Positions 9,485 through 17,803 of a stretch of DNA of 50,730 bases are shown here, piece by piece. The notes beneath the pieces were generated by a model. The model saw only the letters and a list, made by a program, of their open reading frames with translations. It was not told the DNA's origin and did not search any database. This stretch comes from Armatimonadota bacterium (GTDB taxonomy: Bacteria > Bacillota > Desulfotomaculia > Desulfotomaculales > Nap2-2B). Where the stretch lies: contig JAIMBK010000014.1 in NCBI GenBank assembly GCA_023511535.1, forward strand, positions 1-50,730, in the 5' to 3' direction. The stretch's first letter is position 1; every line of letters begins with the position of its first letter. Position numbers and translations under genes: made by a program.

Positions 9485-10386
9485 CGGTGCCACCCCCAGT
9501 TTAAGATCGCCGGCGCCAGGAGGCCGGAAAGGACGATCAGCAAAACCGCCACCGTTCCCGGACCGTCGACCAGGCAGCCCATTTGCGGGTAAAAGGTATA
9601 GGCGCCGAAACCGTGGAACAGGCCGGCCAGACCCGCCCCCAGGGCAACGGCGCTGCCGGCAAGGCACAGGGTATCGCGGGGCTGCCACCGGTGGCGGCGG
9701 TAGCGGGAGCGGGGACCGCTCCCGAAGGCCCGCGCCTGCATGGATTCCGCAATTTCTAAGGAGTCTTCCAGGGAAGATAAAATTAAGCTGTTAATTAACA
9801 AAGAAGATTTCTGGACTTTTTCCTTCAGCGTCCCCCGGCTGAAGTCCACCCCGCGGATTTGCTGAACGGCCCGGATATTTTCGTATCTTTGCGCCATTAC
9901 CGGAAACATCCGGGCGGCCAGGGCAATCACCAGGGTCGATTTCCCGGCGAAGCGGGAAAACAGGTTGATTATTTTATCCGGGTGAACGATTAAGTTAAAG
10001 AGGCAAAAGATACTGATGACGTTCAGCAGCCTCACCCCCATGGCGAGGCCGTAATAAATCGCTTCTAAGGAAATGGTGATCCGGCCGAAAACGGGGATGA
10101 GCGGGCCGCGCCAGAGGATAGTCCTTCCCTCGTGGACCATCAGCGCGTTAATCAGCACAATCAGCGTCATCATGACCAGCCCTATTTTCAGGTAGCTCTC
10201 CCAGGTTTCCAGGCCTTCCGCCGTCCACACGGTTACCCCGGCAACCAGGAAAATTCCCGCCAGGTAAAGGGGGTGGCTGAAGGCCAGGGCCAGCACCAGC
10301 ATGGTGCCCAAAAAAGCCAGCGCCGCCAGCGGGTGCAGGCTTTGCAAAAATAACCCCTTTTCTGCGTAGAAAAACTTCCTCAACAA
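9457..10386 (-). CDS. ECF transporter transmembrane component EcfT
   Basis: A 309-residue membrane protein that couples ATP hydrolysis to the S subunit. It has several hydrophobic helices in the first half, and cytoplasmic coupling helices near QIRGVDFSRG and ESMQARAFGSG, matching the two Ala-Arg-Gly-type motifs of EcfT proteins. Two more hydrophobic segments close the C-terminus. The start is TTG at 10386, preceded by GAGGTGG at good spacing. Upstream is a TTAGGGG-type inverted repeat block, whose end merges with this ribosome site. The 3' end overlaps the fused ATPase gene. Confidence 0.87.
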   Translation of the reverse strand: MLRKFFYAEKGLFLQSLHPLAALAFLGTMLVLALAFSHPLYLAGIFLVAGVTVWTAEGLETWESYLKIGLVMMTLIVLINALMVHEGRTILWRGPLIPVFGRITISLEAIYYGLAMGVRLLNVISIFCLFNLIVHPDKIINLFSRFAGKSTLVIALAARMFPVMAQRYENIRAVQQIRGVDFSRGTLKEKVQKSSLLINSLILSSLEDSLEIAESMQARAFGSGPRSRYRRHRWQPRDTLCLAGSAVALGAGLAGLFHGFGAYTFYPQMGCLVDGPGTVAVLLIVLSGLLAPAILNWGWHRCTFLRLKI

Positions 10387-10406
10387 CCCCGGACCACCTC
10401 AAAAAA

Positions 10407-10531
10407 CAGGGATTAGGGGTTAGGAATTAGGGATTGGGGACCTATAGAACGAGAGGAAGGAAGTACGCATGGAATATTTCATCTTCACCCCACAACTCTT
10501 TCAATCCCTATCCCCTATCCCCTAATTCCTA
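10407..10531. repeat. TTAGGGG-type inverted repeat pair between barrel-protein gene and ecfT
   Basis: A G-rich plus-strand block (10407-10440, gattaggggttaggaattag type) faces a C-rich block (10502-10531, ccctatcccctatcccctaa) about 60 bp away. In mRNA from the minus strand the two would pair into a long stem. The right block overlaps the stop codon of the upstream gene at 10522, and the left block runs into the ribosome site of ecfT. Similar blocks recur across the window. Confidence 0.75.
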
Positions 10532-11949
10532 CTTTTTACCACTACCGTTTGTGATGTTTTTTCCCATTGCACCTCGTAGCCGAAGGCTTCCGCTACGCGG
10601 CGGGCGGGAAGGTAGACGCGGCCGTCTCTTAAGAGAGGGGCGGCGTCCAGCGGCGGTTGGGCAACGCCGTTGATGAACAGGGCGTTACCGCCGGCAAACA
10701 TGGTCAGCGTTATTCCGTTTTTGCTTAAGGTGACTGTTTTTGTTTCCGCTGCCCACGCGATGCCGTTTTCGGGGATTCCCAGGGCCAGGGCCAGGTAGCG
10801 CACGGGCACGTAGGTCCGACCGTTCTCGATAAACGGGGCGGCGTCCACCTTTTCCACCCGGCGCCGGCCACCTTCTTCTACCGTCACGTACTCCCTGGCC
10901 CCTACCGGGAAGCGGATTTCCTTTGTTTCAGGTTTTTCCGGTACCGGCACCGGGACCGCAGATGATTTAGCTTGTTCGGCCAGCCGGTCGGGCAGTGCTT
11001 TGCCGGAATGTACGCCCGCCAGGGCCAGCAGCGCCTGCTGGGTGGCCATTTCGTTGGCCCCGCTGCCTTTGGTGTGGGCAAAGGAACCGTCGGGCAACTG
11101 GAAATCGAGCAGGGCCGTCACCGGGTCGCCGCCCGGTTTGCGCATCTGTTCGCCGGCCGGGTCAAAGCCGGCTGCCAGCAACCCCTGAATCACCGTGCTG
11201 ATTGATTCCGGATTGGCCACTCCCCAGGAGGTAAACCCGCCGTCGTTTTCCTGCACACCGCGCAGGTAGGCGACGGCTTTTTGCACCGCCGGACTTTCTT
11301 TCCCTTCACCCAGGGCGCCCAGCGCCATCAGGGCCATGCCCGTGGAATCCACGTCTGGTGATGTTTCGCCCAGGTACCAGTTAAAACTGCCCCGGTCGTG
11401 CTGCCGGGCAAGGAGCCACTCCCGCGCTTTGGCCGCGTCCGGGATGGGCGCTCCGGCGGCCCGCAGGGCCAGCACCGCCCAGATGTGGGCGTTCACCAGG
11501 ACCTGCTCCCCGTTTTCCCCCTGCCCGCTGCCGTCGATGTTGTCCGCAAATTTTCCGTCGGGAAGCTGGGCGGCCTGGATTTTTTGTACGAGATTATCCC
11601 CCCGGTAGCTGGAAGGGTCTTTCCCGGCAGCGATCACACCGAATACCAGCGTACAATAATCGGCGGTACTTGCCGAAGGGGATTGGGCGAGATAAGCCAG
11701 CAGCCCGGCGCAGGACTCTTCGGCCCGGGTGTTCGCCAGGCTCTTTCCGGCGGCGGCCAGGGCCACGTAGCTCCACGGCGTCAGCGGCTTATCCTGCCTT
11801 TTGTCTTGCGCCAGCAAGTAGCTTGCCGCCCTGTCCAGCGCCTGCTCCAGATCAGGGGCGGCCAGCGCCGGTGCCCTTCCGGGAAAAACGAGAGCGGTAA
11901 CCACAACCGTTACCAGAACGGTTACCCGAAGAGAAGTTTTTTTCAACAT
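10522..11949 (-). CDS. Secreted alpha6/alpha6-barrel (transcobalamin alpha-domain-like) protein with copper-amine-oxidase-N domain
   Basis: A 475-residue exported protein. The start is ATG 11949, after GGAGGGCAGGG; the frame can extend six codons to a TTG, which is less likely. A signal peptide (about 1-30) is followed by prenyltransferase/squalene-oxidase-like repeats (about 33-330), with repeat signatures QLPDGKF, QHDRGSF, QENDGGF and QLPDGSF. This alpha6/alpha6 barrel is the fold of the alpha domain of eukaryotic transcobalamin and intrinsic factor. The C-terminal part (about 345-475) is a copper-amine-oxidase N-terminal-like wall domain (FIENGRTYVPVRYLALALG, LLRDGRVYLPARRVAEAFG). The next gene upstream encodes the matching beta (DUF4430) domain. 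Corrinoid binding is inferred from riboswitch context and domain pairing. Confidence 0.75.
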   Translation of the reverse strand: MLKKTSLRVTVLVTVVVTALVFPGRAPALAAPDLEQALDRAASYLLAQDKRQDKPLTPWSYVALAAAGKSLANTRAEESCAGLLAYLAQSPSASTADYCTLVFGVIAAGKDPSSYRGDNLVQKIQAAQLPDGKFADNIDGSGQGENGEQVLVNAHIWAVLALRAAGAPIPDAAKAREWLLARQHDRGSFNWYLGETSPDVDSTGMALMALGALGEGKESPAVQKAVAYLRGVQENDGGFTSWGVANPESISTVIQGLLAAGFDPAGEQMRKPGGDPVTALLDFQLPDGSFAHTKGSGANEMATQQALLALAGVHSGKALPDRLAEQAKSSAVPVPVPEKPETKEIRFPVGAREYVTVEEGGRRRVEKVDAAPFIENGRTYVPVRYLALALGIPENGIAWAAETKTVTLSKNGITLTMFAGGNALFINGVAQPPLDAAPLLRDGRVYLPARRVAEAFGYEVQWEKTSQTVVVKSRN

Positions 11950-12101
11950 AACCCTGCCCTCCGCCAAGCTAAATTATTCCGCAAAGTCCACCAACAGCAT
12001 TTCCTGAACTGTTGCACCAGCCTGGATCATTTACTGATGGGAAGAAAAAGTGAAATTGTGCCTCCAGCGCTTAACTGCACCATTTCAACCACAAGTGCCG
12101 G

Positions 12102-12878
12102 CTACTGTTTGCGCAGCTGATCCCAGGCCGGCGGGCGGGTATCGATGCTTTTGCTGTACCACCAGATTACTTGATCGCCCGCTTTTAATGGTTTCTGATC
12201 GGCCCCCGTGAGGGGGATCTCCCCGTTTACCTGGTACATCCAGCCGGCCTGGCCCTTGTTTCGCTGCCCGGCGATCGCCTCGACAAAAATCGCCCAGCGC
12301 CGGGACGTGGTGTAAGGCAGACCCGTGGCGTCCAGCGCGCCCAGCGCCGTGATCCCTCCCAAATTCTTATCGTTGACGGTTACTTTTTCCGGGCCGTATA
12401 GAAGCTCCCCGTTCATACCGAGCACGGCAATTTCCACCGGACACCCCTGATCTTTTTCTTTTTCGCCATTTTCAGCGGGTGTTGCTGAACCGGCCTGCTT
12501 TTTCCCGTCTGCCGGACTGCTGTTGGGACCTGCCTGAACCTCGTTTGCCGGGGATTCCTTTTTCTGGCCGGAGGTGTCCCGGCTGCCGGAATTGGCGTTG
12601 ATCTGGCGGACGGGAGCCCCGGTAGAACCATTCACGGCCGGGGAGGTTGTTTCCTGACCCTTTGCCCCGGATTCCTGATTTGCTTCTTGATTGCTGCTTT
12701 CCGGGAAAGATGCCGGTTCGCTCCCGGCTTGCCGGTCGCCGTTTAGCGCCGCTGCCGGATTTGCGGCCGCGGACAGCTCCGGCGCCTGCCTGGGGTGGCT
12801 GAATTTTTGCGCGTAAATGGCCGGCCCGAGAACAGCCGCGATAATTACTAAAAAGATAATCAATGGTTTTCTGCGCAT
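12102..12878 (-). CDS. Membrane-anchored DUF4430 (transcobalamin-like C-terminal) protein
   Basis: A 258-residue protein. An N-terminal hydrophobic helix (about 5-23, signal anchor or signal peptide) is followed by a long Ser/Asn/Pro/Gln-rich linker (about 30-143) and a DUF4430 domain (about 146-243). The domain starts CPVEIAVLGMNGELLYGPEKV and ends with the characteristic GDQVIWWYS. DUF4430 corresponds to the C-terminal beta domain of transcobalamin/intrinsic factor. The long linker would let the domain reach out from the membrane into the wall. The gene lies between the large SLH protein with the same domain and the alpha-barrel protein, so it may be the beta half of a split transcobalamin-like binder. 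No lipobox cysteine is seen at the signal peptide. Confidence 0.75.
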   Translation of the reverse strand: MRRKPLIIFLVIIAAVLGPAIYAQKFSHPRQAPELSAAANPAAALNGDRQAGSEPASFPESSNQEANQESGAKGQETTSPAVNGSTGAPVRQINANSGSRDTSGQKKESPANEVQAGPNSSPADGKKQAGSATPAENGEKEKDQGCPVEIAVLGMNGELLYGPEKVTVNDKNLGGITALGALDATGLPYTTSRRWAIFVEAIAGQRNKGQAGWMYQVNGEIPLTGADQKPLKAGDQVIWWYSKSIDTRPPAWDQLRKQ

Positions 12879-13084
12879 TTAACTCACTCCCTTGCGGCAC
12901 CGGCAGGTTTCCCCTGAATCTCCTTTTTTGATTCCTTTTTATGGAATGGAGAGCGAAATTTCCCTGCCTGAACCGGAGGCCGGTGTACCCTCTGATTTTA
13001 AATCACACACCAGGGGCAGGTTTGCCCCGTGACCGGGGTCGGGCGGTTCACCAGCCCCCGGTCATTCAAGGCAGAGACGGGTCG
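12879..13084 (-). other. Intergenic region with two stem-loops
   Basis: On the minus strand an ACCGGGG / CCCCGGT stem (about 13029-13062) is followed by GGGGCA-AACC-TGCCCC (about 13012-13027), with no T-run after them. They lie between the SLH protein gene and the DUF4430 gene. They could be processing or partial-attenuation structures that lower expression of downstream genes, but nothing specific is recognised. Confidence 0.4.
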
Positions 13085-15958
13085 CTAATCGATTGCCAGC
13101 ATCCGGTAAACCACGGCGGCACATTCAGCCCGGCCGAGGGCGGCGGCCGGCTTAAACGTGCCGTCCGGGAAGCCTTTCACCAGGCCGTACGCGGCGGCGG
13201 CGGCCACGCTGGCCCTGGCCCACGAAGAAACCTTATCTCCGTCGGCAAAGGATAATTTTTGTTCCGTGGTTGCCAGATTCATTACCCTTGCCAGGATGGC
13301 GGCTGCTTCTTCCCTGCTGATGGCGCTGTGGGGCCGGAAGGTGCCGTCCGCGTATCCTTTGACCAGCCCGGCCTGTGCCGCGGCGGTGGCCGCGCCGGCG
13401 AACCAGTCGCCGTCCTGGACATCTTTAAAGGCTTTTACCGCGGCAGGTTTTTCCGGAATGGGAATGGCCAGCGCTTTCACCAGCAAAGCGGTAAACTCCG
13501 CCCTGGTTACCGGTCGCCCCGGTTCAAAGCGGGTTCCGTCCACCCCGGCCGCAATCCCGGCCCCGGCCAGGGTTTCAATGGTTTCTTTCGCCCAGCCGAA
13601 AGAATCGCCAGTCACGTCGGCAAAGGACTTCTTTTCTTCCCGGGCGAAGACGGCAAAGTCGGAAAAGTGCTTCAGGCGGGCCAGAATCAACCCTTTGGAC
13701 AAATCCACCACCGCCGGGACGGCCTTCCATTGCCCCTCGTCCTTGTCGTACCAGGCCAGGGCTATGTTTTCCGGCCTGACCAGCGGCGGGATAACCAGTC
13801 TTAAGCTTAAGGTTGCCGGTTCATCAAAAGTGGTCCCCTCGGGGCCGAAACTGTAAATTGCCGAAATTTGCCGGTAGCCGGGCGGCGCGGCCGGCGGCGA
13901 ACCGTTTCCCCCGTCCTTTTCGCCGGCATAACCAGTCTTCTGCACGGTTATTTCGGCATCGCTTTTCAGCGCCCCGGCCGGGATGGCCAGCGCGATTTCC
14001 GCATTTGCGTCCGCAAGGACCGCCCCCAGGTCGGCAGTTATTTTTTGCCCCAACTCAACTTTATTCTTCGCTAACTCCTCTTTCAGTTTCCTTAGCGCAA
14101 CCAGGTCTACGGGTTTTCCGTTCCCCACCACAGCTATGGTCTTGATTTTTTCATCTGGTTTATCCAGGCTCTTGACGGATCCTTTCCAACCCAGCAAATC
14201 CTCCACTTTTTCCAGGGCAGCGAGGGAATCATCAGATGCTTGTAATGCCACTGGAAGTTTTCTATTCAGTTCGAGAAGATTTGCCGGTATTGTTTCTTGA
14301 TCAACTCTGGAAGAAAGTTTTATTAAATCGTCCCAGTTCGGGCCGGGGGAATTTGGATCACTGCTGTACCACCAAATTATTTTATCGCCATTTTTAATTG
14401 GTTCCTGATTAGCGGCACCCCCGGGGTTTTTATTGACGAATTTGTACATCCACCCTTGCTGACCTTCATTGCATTGGCCGGAAATACATGTGACGAGCAC
14501 TCCAAAGGAATACTCCGCGTAATCATAAGGAAGGCCGGTGGCCTCCAGAGCTCCTAACACCGTCAGTCCCCACTTGTTCGTTTTGCTTACCAGAACACTC
14601 CCCGGCCTGTACAATAACTCACCGTTTTTGCCCACGACGGCAATGTCGACCAGACAATCATTCTCTGTGCCACCGCCCGGCGCAGTGATTGTTAGAACGG
14701 CTTTGCCGGTCATCCCGCCGTAAGTAGCGCTGATTACCGTTTGTCCTGGCTTTAGTCCCTTTGCAAGGCCTTTATACACTGAGTTGTCGACCGTGGCCAC
14801 GGTATCGTCAGTGACCGACCAGGTGGCATCGTTGGTAACTTCCTGGCTTGTGCCAATAAAATATTGCAGTACGGCTTGAAACTGCTGGGTATTGCCGACC
14901 GGGATAGATACAGCGGCGGGCATTACGACCGGCATCACGGGTGCAATAGTTCCACCTAGAAGGAGGTAACTGTACAGCGCCCAAGTGGCATCCGCAACAT
15001 TCTTGGTAGTACCAAAACTACCGTCGGTGTCATTGTTAAAGGCACCATTGAGCATGTAGTCTACGGGACTATTATCTAGTTTTTTCCATGATACTGGATC
15101 AATGCCCAAGGTTTTTAAAGTAATGATCGTTTCTGCAGTATCGATAACGGGATCATCCCATGAATACTGAAAGCTTCCGTCATCCTGTTGTTGCGCGCGC
15201 ATCCAGTTCAAACCGTCAGTAATGGCCTTTTGGATCCGGGGGTCTGAACTGGCGCCGGGCAGATAACTGAGAGCGCGAATTGCTTTTGCAGTGGACACGA
15301 AATCGGCATAATACGTTCCTTGCCAAGTTCCCCCCCACGAGCCAAATTCCTTTCCGGCTGTTGTATGCTGATTGTTTAAAAGATAATCCTGGGCATATGT
15401 AGAGTTAACGACGCTTAACTGTCCAGCTTTTCCTAAAAATTCAAAAGCCGGGATATCACTATAAATATTATTGTCGAATCCGTTTAGTCCCTGTTTTTCC
15501 AGTCTTTCAGTTAATATCCTGAGCAACTGCGTAGCCTGGTCTTGATATGTCCATTCGTTAACAGACAGAAAGGCGTAGGTAATATTTTTTGCCGAAACAG
15601 GATCGGGATTTTTTATAATATTGTTAACAAAATCAAGCACCGCTTGCTTCAAAGACGTACCTTCATAGACCCACGCGGAAGTAGATAAATCCTGGCCGGC
15701 CAGGGTAAGTATACATGGGGTGTATAATCCATCAAAATCTTTCACCGGATCGAATTTCCCCAGTTTGAATTGGGTATTTATGAATTGGACTGCCTTCTGA
15801 GCCAATTCGCTGGTTGTGTAAACACTGCTGTTTTGCCCGTTTATTGAATCCGCTGCTCCTGCTCCATTAGGTGCAACGAATGAGGTTAGCAAGCCGAGCA
15901 AAAAGCAAGCTGACAGGGTTAAGGCAAAGATTCTTTTTTTTAAAATTTTTAAGTTCAT
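13085..15958 (-). CDS. S-layer-anchored transcobalamin-like protein (alpha-barrel, BIG2, DUF4430, 3 SLH)
   Basis: A 957-residue secreted modular protein and the first gene after the cobalamin riboswitch. Reading along it: signal peptide (1-36); alpha6/alpha6-barrel prenyltransferase-like repeats (about 45-335, e.g. QQQDDGSFQYSWDD, NNDTDGSFGTTKN); BIG2-like Ig domain (about 345-425); DUF4430 beta domain (about 435-532, NDCLVDIAVVGKNGELLY ... GDKIIWWYS); an adhesin-type beta domain (about 605-772); and three SLH repeats (about 778-830, 843-893, 902-954) that should fix it to cell-wall polymer. The barrel plus DUF4430 order is that of transcobalamin/intrinsic factor. It likely captures cobalamin or related corrinoids at the cell surface for the downstream ECF transporter. 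Ligand binding is inference. Confidence 0.8.
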   Translation of the reverse strand: MNLKILKKRIFALTLSACFLLGLLTSFVAPNGAGAADSINGQNSSVYTTSELAQKAVQFINTQFKLGKFDPVKDFDGLYTPCILTLAGQDLSTSAWVYEGTSLKQAVLDFVNNIIKNPDPVSAKNITYAFLSVNEWTYQDQATQLLRILTERLEKQGLNGFDNNIYSDIPAFEFLGKAGQLSVVNSTYAQDYLLNNQHTTAGKEFGSWGGTWQGTYYADFVSTAKAIRALSYLPGASSDPRIQKAITDGLNWMRAQQQDDGSFQYSWDDPVIDTAETIITLKTLGIDPVSWKKLDNSPVDYMLNGAFNNDTDGSFGTTKNVADATWALYSYLLLGGTIAPVMPVVMPAAVSIPVGNTQQFQAVLQYFIGTSQEVTNDATWSVTDDTVATVDNSVYKGLAKGLKPGQTVISATYGGMTGKAVLTITAPGGGTENDCLVDIAVVGKNGELLYRPGSVLVSKTNKWGLTVLGALEATGLPYDYAEYSFGVLVTCISGQCNEGQQGWMYKFVNKNPGGAANQEPIKNGDKIIWWYSSDPNSPGPNWDDLIKLSSRVDQETIPANLLELNRKLPVALQASDDSLAALEKVEDLLGWKGSVKSLDKPDEKIKTIAVVGNGKPVDLVALRKLKEELAKNKVELGQKITADLGAVLADANAEIALAIPAGALKSDAEITVQKTGYAGEKDGGNGSPPAAPPGYRQISAIYSFGPEGTTFDEPATLSLRLVIPPLVRPENIALAWYDKDEGQWKAVPAVVDLSKGLILARLKHFSDFAVFAREEKKSFADVTGDSFGWAKETIETLAGAGIAAGVDGTRFEPGRPVTRAEFTALLVKALAIPIPEKPAAVKAFKDVQDGDWFAGAATAAAQAGLVKGYADGTFRPHSAISREEAAAILARVMNLATTEQKLSFADGDKVSSWARASVAAAAAYGLVKGFPDGTFKPAAALGRAECAAVVYRMLAID

Positions 15959-16011
15959 TCTTTAACCTGCCTTTCTATTCTTTATGAATGGAAATAATAC
16001 CTTCCTTACGG

Positions 16012-16048
16012 AAAATTAAAACCTCTGCCCGGAAGATGCAGAGGTTTG
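16012..16048 (-). terminator. Riboswitch expression-platform terminator
   Basis: On the minus strand AAACCTCTGC and GCAGAGGTTTT form a stem around ATCTTCCGG, followed by TTTTAATTTT. It lies between the cobalamin riboswitch and the first gene, where a B12-controlled terminator is expected. The T-run is interrupted, so strength is uncertain. Confidence 0.7.
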
Positions 16049-16101
16049 TGGTTGTGCTTTTGATCACCTCCCTATCTGCCGTAGGTCATGCGGTGACTTT
16101 G

Positions 16102-16334
16102 AATGGGCAAGGTTTCCTGGCTCATGGATCGTCGCTCTTCCTGCACCTTCCCGGGGCGGCACTCAGCATTTCTAAGATTTTACCGCAACCCGGGGTTACC
16201 TTTAGTTCGCCCAGGTTACCTTCCGAATCTTCCTCTAATGCTGAGTGCCGCCCCAGTGGCTTTGCAGCAGGCCGGCTCCCCAATTACAGTGGCGGGACCG
16301 CGTCAGAATTCCACTGACTTCCCTTGAACCCATT
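16102..16334 (-). promoter_or_regulatory. Cobalamin (B12) riboswitch aptamer
   Basis: Read on the minus strand, this has the conserved cobalamin aptamer parts in order: AAGGGAAGTCAGTGGAATTC, GCGGTCCCGCCACTGTAAT with GGGGAGC, the B12-box region CTGCAAAGCCACTG, a long GGGCGGCACTCAGCATT stem arm, GGGAAGGTGCAGG, and the 3' part ATGAGCCAGGAAACCTTGCC. Closing P1 pairing (AATGGG...AAGG with CCTT...CCCATT) fixes the ends. A terminator hairpin follows before the large SLH protein gene. High cobalamin should switch the operon off. This is the key evidence that the surface proteins and ECF transporter below it deal with corrinoids. Confidence 0.93.
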
Positions 16335-16402
16335 CCATTATTTGATTGTTCGATTGTCGAAATTATAAACTAATTTTTCCTGGTTGTCCAGCATGTTTGC
16401 AG

Positions 16403-16432
16403 GAAAAAAAATCGGGTTGATCAACCCGGAAT
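16403..16432 (-). terminator. Terminator of purL-purQ-argA operon
   Basis: The perfect palindrome CGGGTTGATCAACCCG (16413-16428) is followed on the minus strand by eight T. The 16335-16402 stretch between it and the riboswitch is AT-rich and is the likely promoter region for the B12-regulated unit. Confidence 0.85.
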
Positions 16433-16524
16433 TTTAACGCCTTCAGCAGGGGCCCCCGCCACCGGCCAGAAAAATGACGAGCCCGGCAACAACGGCGGCA
16501 ATGGCCCTGGGCGTGGGCCCGGGA

Positions 16525-16989
16525 TCAGGCCAGGTCGATGATGACCGCCGTTTCCTCGCATTTCGGGAACTTGGGGCAGTTGATGCAATCCTTCCAGACC
16601 TTTTGCGGCAGTTGTTCCTTGGGGATGGTCCGGAAGCCGCACTTGAGGAAGAAACCTTCCTGGTAGGTCAGGGCAAATACCCGGGGCAGCTCCAGCTCCC
16701 TGGCTTCGGCCAGGAAGGCCTTGACCAGGTTGCGGCCGATGCCCTGCCTGGTGTAGTCCGGGTCGACGGCCAGGGCGCGGATTTCCCCCAGGTCTTCCCA
16801 GATAATGTGCAGCGAGCCCGCCCCCACCAGGCGGCCGTTTTCTTCCGCCACGGTAAACTCGCGCAATGCCTCGTACAGGACGGCGCGAGGGCGGGCCAGC
16901 ATGAGATCCCTTTCCGCATAGTAGCTGATCAGGCCGTGGATAGCCTCCACGTCGCTGAGTTTTGCTTTCCTGATGCGCAAGCTTTTCAC
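16525..16989 (-). CDS. argA: GNAT acetyltransferase, short ArgA type (N-acetylglutamate synthase)
   Basis: A 154-residue GNAT protein. It has the acetyl-CoA pyrophosphate loop in RQGIGRNLV and, near the C-terminus, KDCINCPKFPKCEE, the Cys-containing tail seen in the short stand-alone ArgA-type synthases (like mycobacterial Rv2747). Such enzymes make N-acetylglutamate, the first step of arginine synthesis, without an amino-acid kinase domain. It starts 7 bp after purQ and ends before a strong terminator, so it is the third gene of the purine operon. There are no other arginine genes in the window, so a different amino-acid acceptor remains possible. Confidence 0.7.
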   Translation of the reverse strand: MKSLRIRKAKLSDVEAIHGLISYYAERDLMLARPRAVLYEALREFTVAEENGRLVGAGSLHIIWEDLGEIRALAVDPDYTRQGIGRNLVKAFLAEARELELPRVFALTYQEGFFLKCGFRTIPKEQLPQKVWKDCINCPKFPKCEETAVIIDLA

Positions 16990-16996
16990 CGTTCTT

Positions 16997-17770
16997 TCAC
17001 GCCTTTTTTACGTAGCGCACGGCGTTGCGGAAGATGGCCAGCCCGTGCGGCTCGCCGACGAAATCACGGCGCCGCCAGTTGGGGTGCTGGGTATGCTCCA
17101 CAAACCTTTCGGGATGCGGCATCAGGCCCAAAACCAGGCCGGTCGGGTCGCAGAGGCCTGCAATGGCATTTAACGAACCGTTTGGGTTCAGCGGGTAATC
17201 CTGCGTGGGCCAGCCGTTTTCGCCGGCGTACCGGAAAACGACCTGCCCGGCGATTTTCTTTAAAGTCTCCGGTCCGGCGTAAAACTTCCCCTCCGCGTGG
17301 GCCACCGGAAGGTTCAGGCATTTTCCGGCCAGCCCTTCGGTAAATATGCAGGGGGTGTTTTCCGTAAACAGGGTTACCCACCGGCATTCAAAGCGGCCGC
17401 TGTCGTTGCCGACCAGGGCGGCACTGACCTCACCGATTTTTCTGTCCGGCAGGATGCCGGTGCGCACCAGCACCTGGAAGCCGTTGCAAATGCCCAGGAT
17501 GGGCTTGCCGGCGGCGAGAAACTCCACCAGCTGCTCCTGCAAAAAAGAAGTTAATTCCACCGCCAGGATTTTCCCCGCGTGAACGTCGTCTCCGTAGGAA
17601 AAACCGCCGGGAATGGCCAGGATTTGATAGTCGGCCAGTTTCTCTTCTTTGTTCCGCAATCTATTTATATGCACCAGGCGGCAGTCTCCGCCCGCTTTTT
17701 CGAAGGCGGCGAAGGTTTCCAGATCGCAGTTGGTGCCGTCTGTGCGTAAGACGCATACCTTTGGTTTCAT
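16997..17770 (-). CDS. purQ: FGAM synthase glutaminase subunit PurQ
   Basis: A 257-residue class I glutamine amidotransferase that releases ammonia for phosphoribosylformylglycinamidine (FGAM) synthase in purine synthesis. The nucleophile is C95 in GICNGFQVL, and the His-Glu pair lies in LMPHPERF near the C-terminus. IPGGFSYGDD and the TNCD motif near the N-terminus are typical of PurQ. Its length fits the longer PurQ form that pairs with PurSL or archaeal-type PurL. It lies 33 bp after the PurSL stop. Confidence 0.95.
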   Translation of the reverse strand: MKPKVCVLRTDGTNCDLETFAAFEKAGGDCRLVHINRLRNKEEKLADYQILAIPGGFSYGDDVHAGKILAVELTSFLQEQLVEFLAAGKPILGICNGFQVLVRTGILPDRKIGEVSAALVGNDSGRFECRWVTLFTENTPCIFTEGLAGKCLNLPVAHAEGKFYAGPETLKKIAGQVVFRYAGENGWPTQDYPLNPNGSLNAIAGLCDPTGLVLGLMPHPERFVEHTQHPNWRRRDFVGEPHGLAIFRNAVRYVKKA

Positions 17771-17803
17771 GCCGGCAACATTCCCTTCTGAATCTAACCA
17801 AAT

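Noticed and set aside
9485-9688. Longer start for the fused EcfA
   Set aside because: The extra 68 codons lie inside ecfT and give no ABC-like sequence.
16437-16524. Short frame after argA ending VAGLVIFLAGGGGPC
   Set aside because: No start codon or ribosome site; too short to support.
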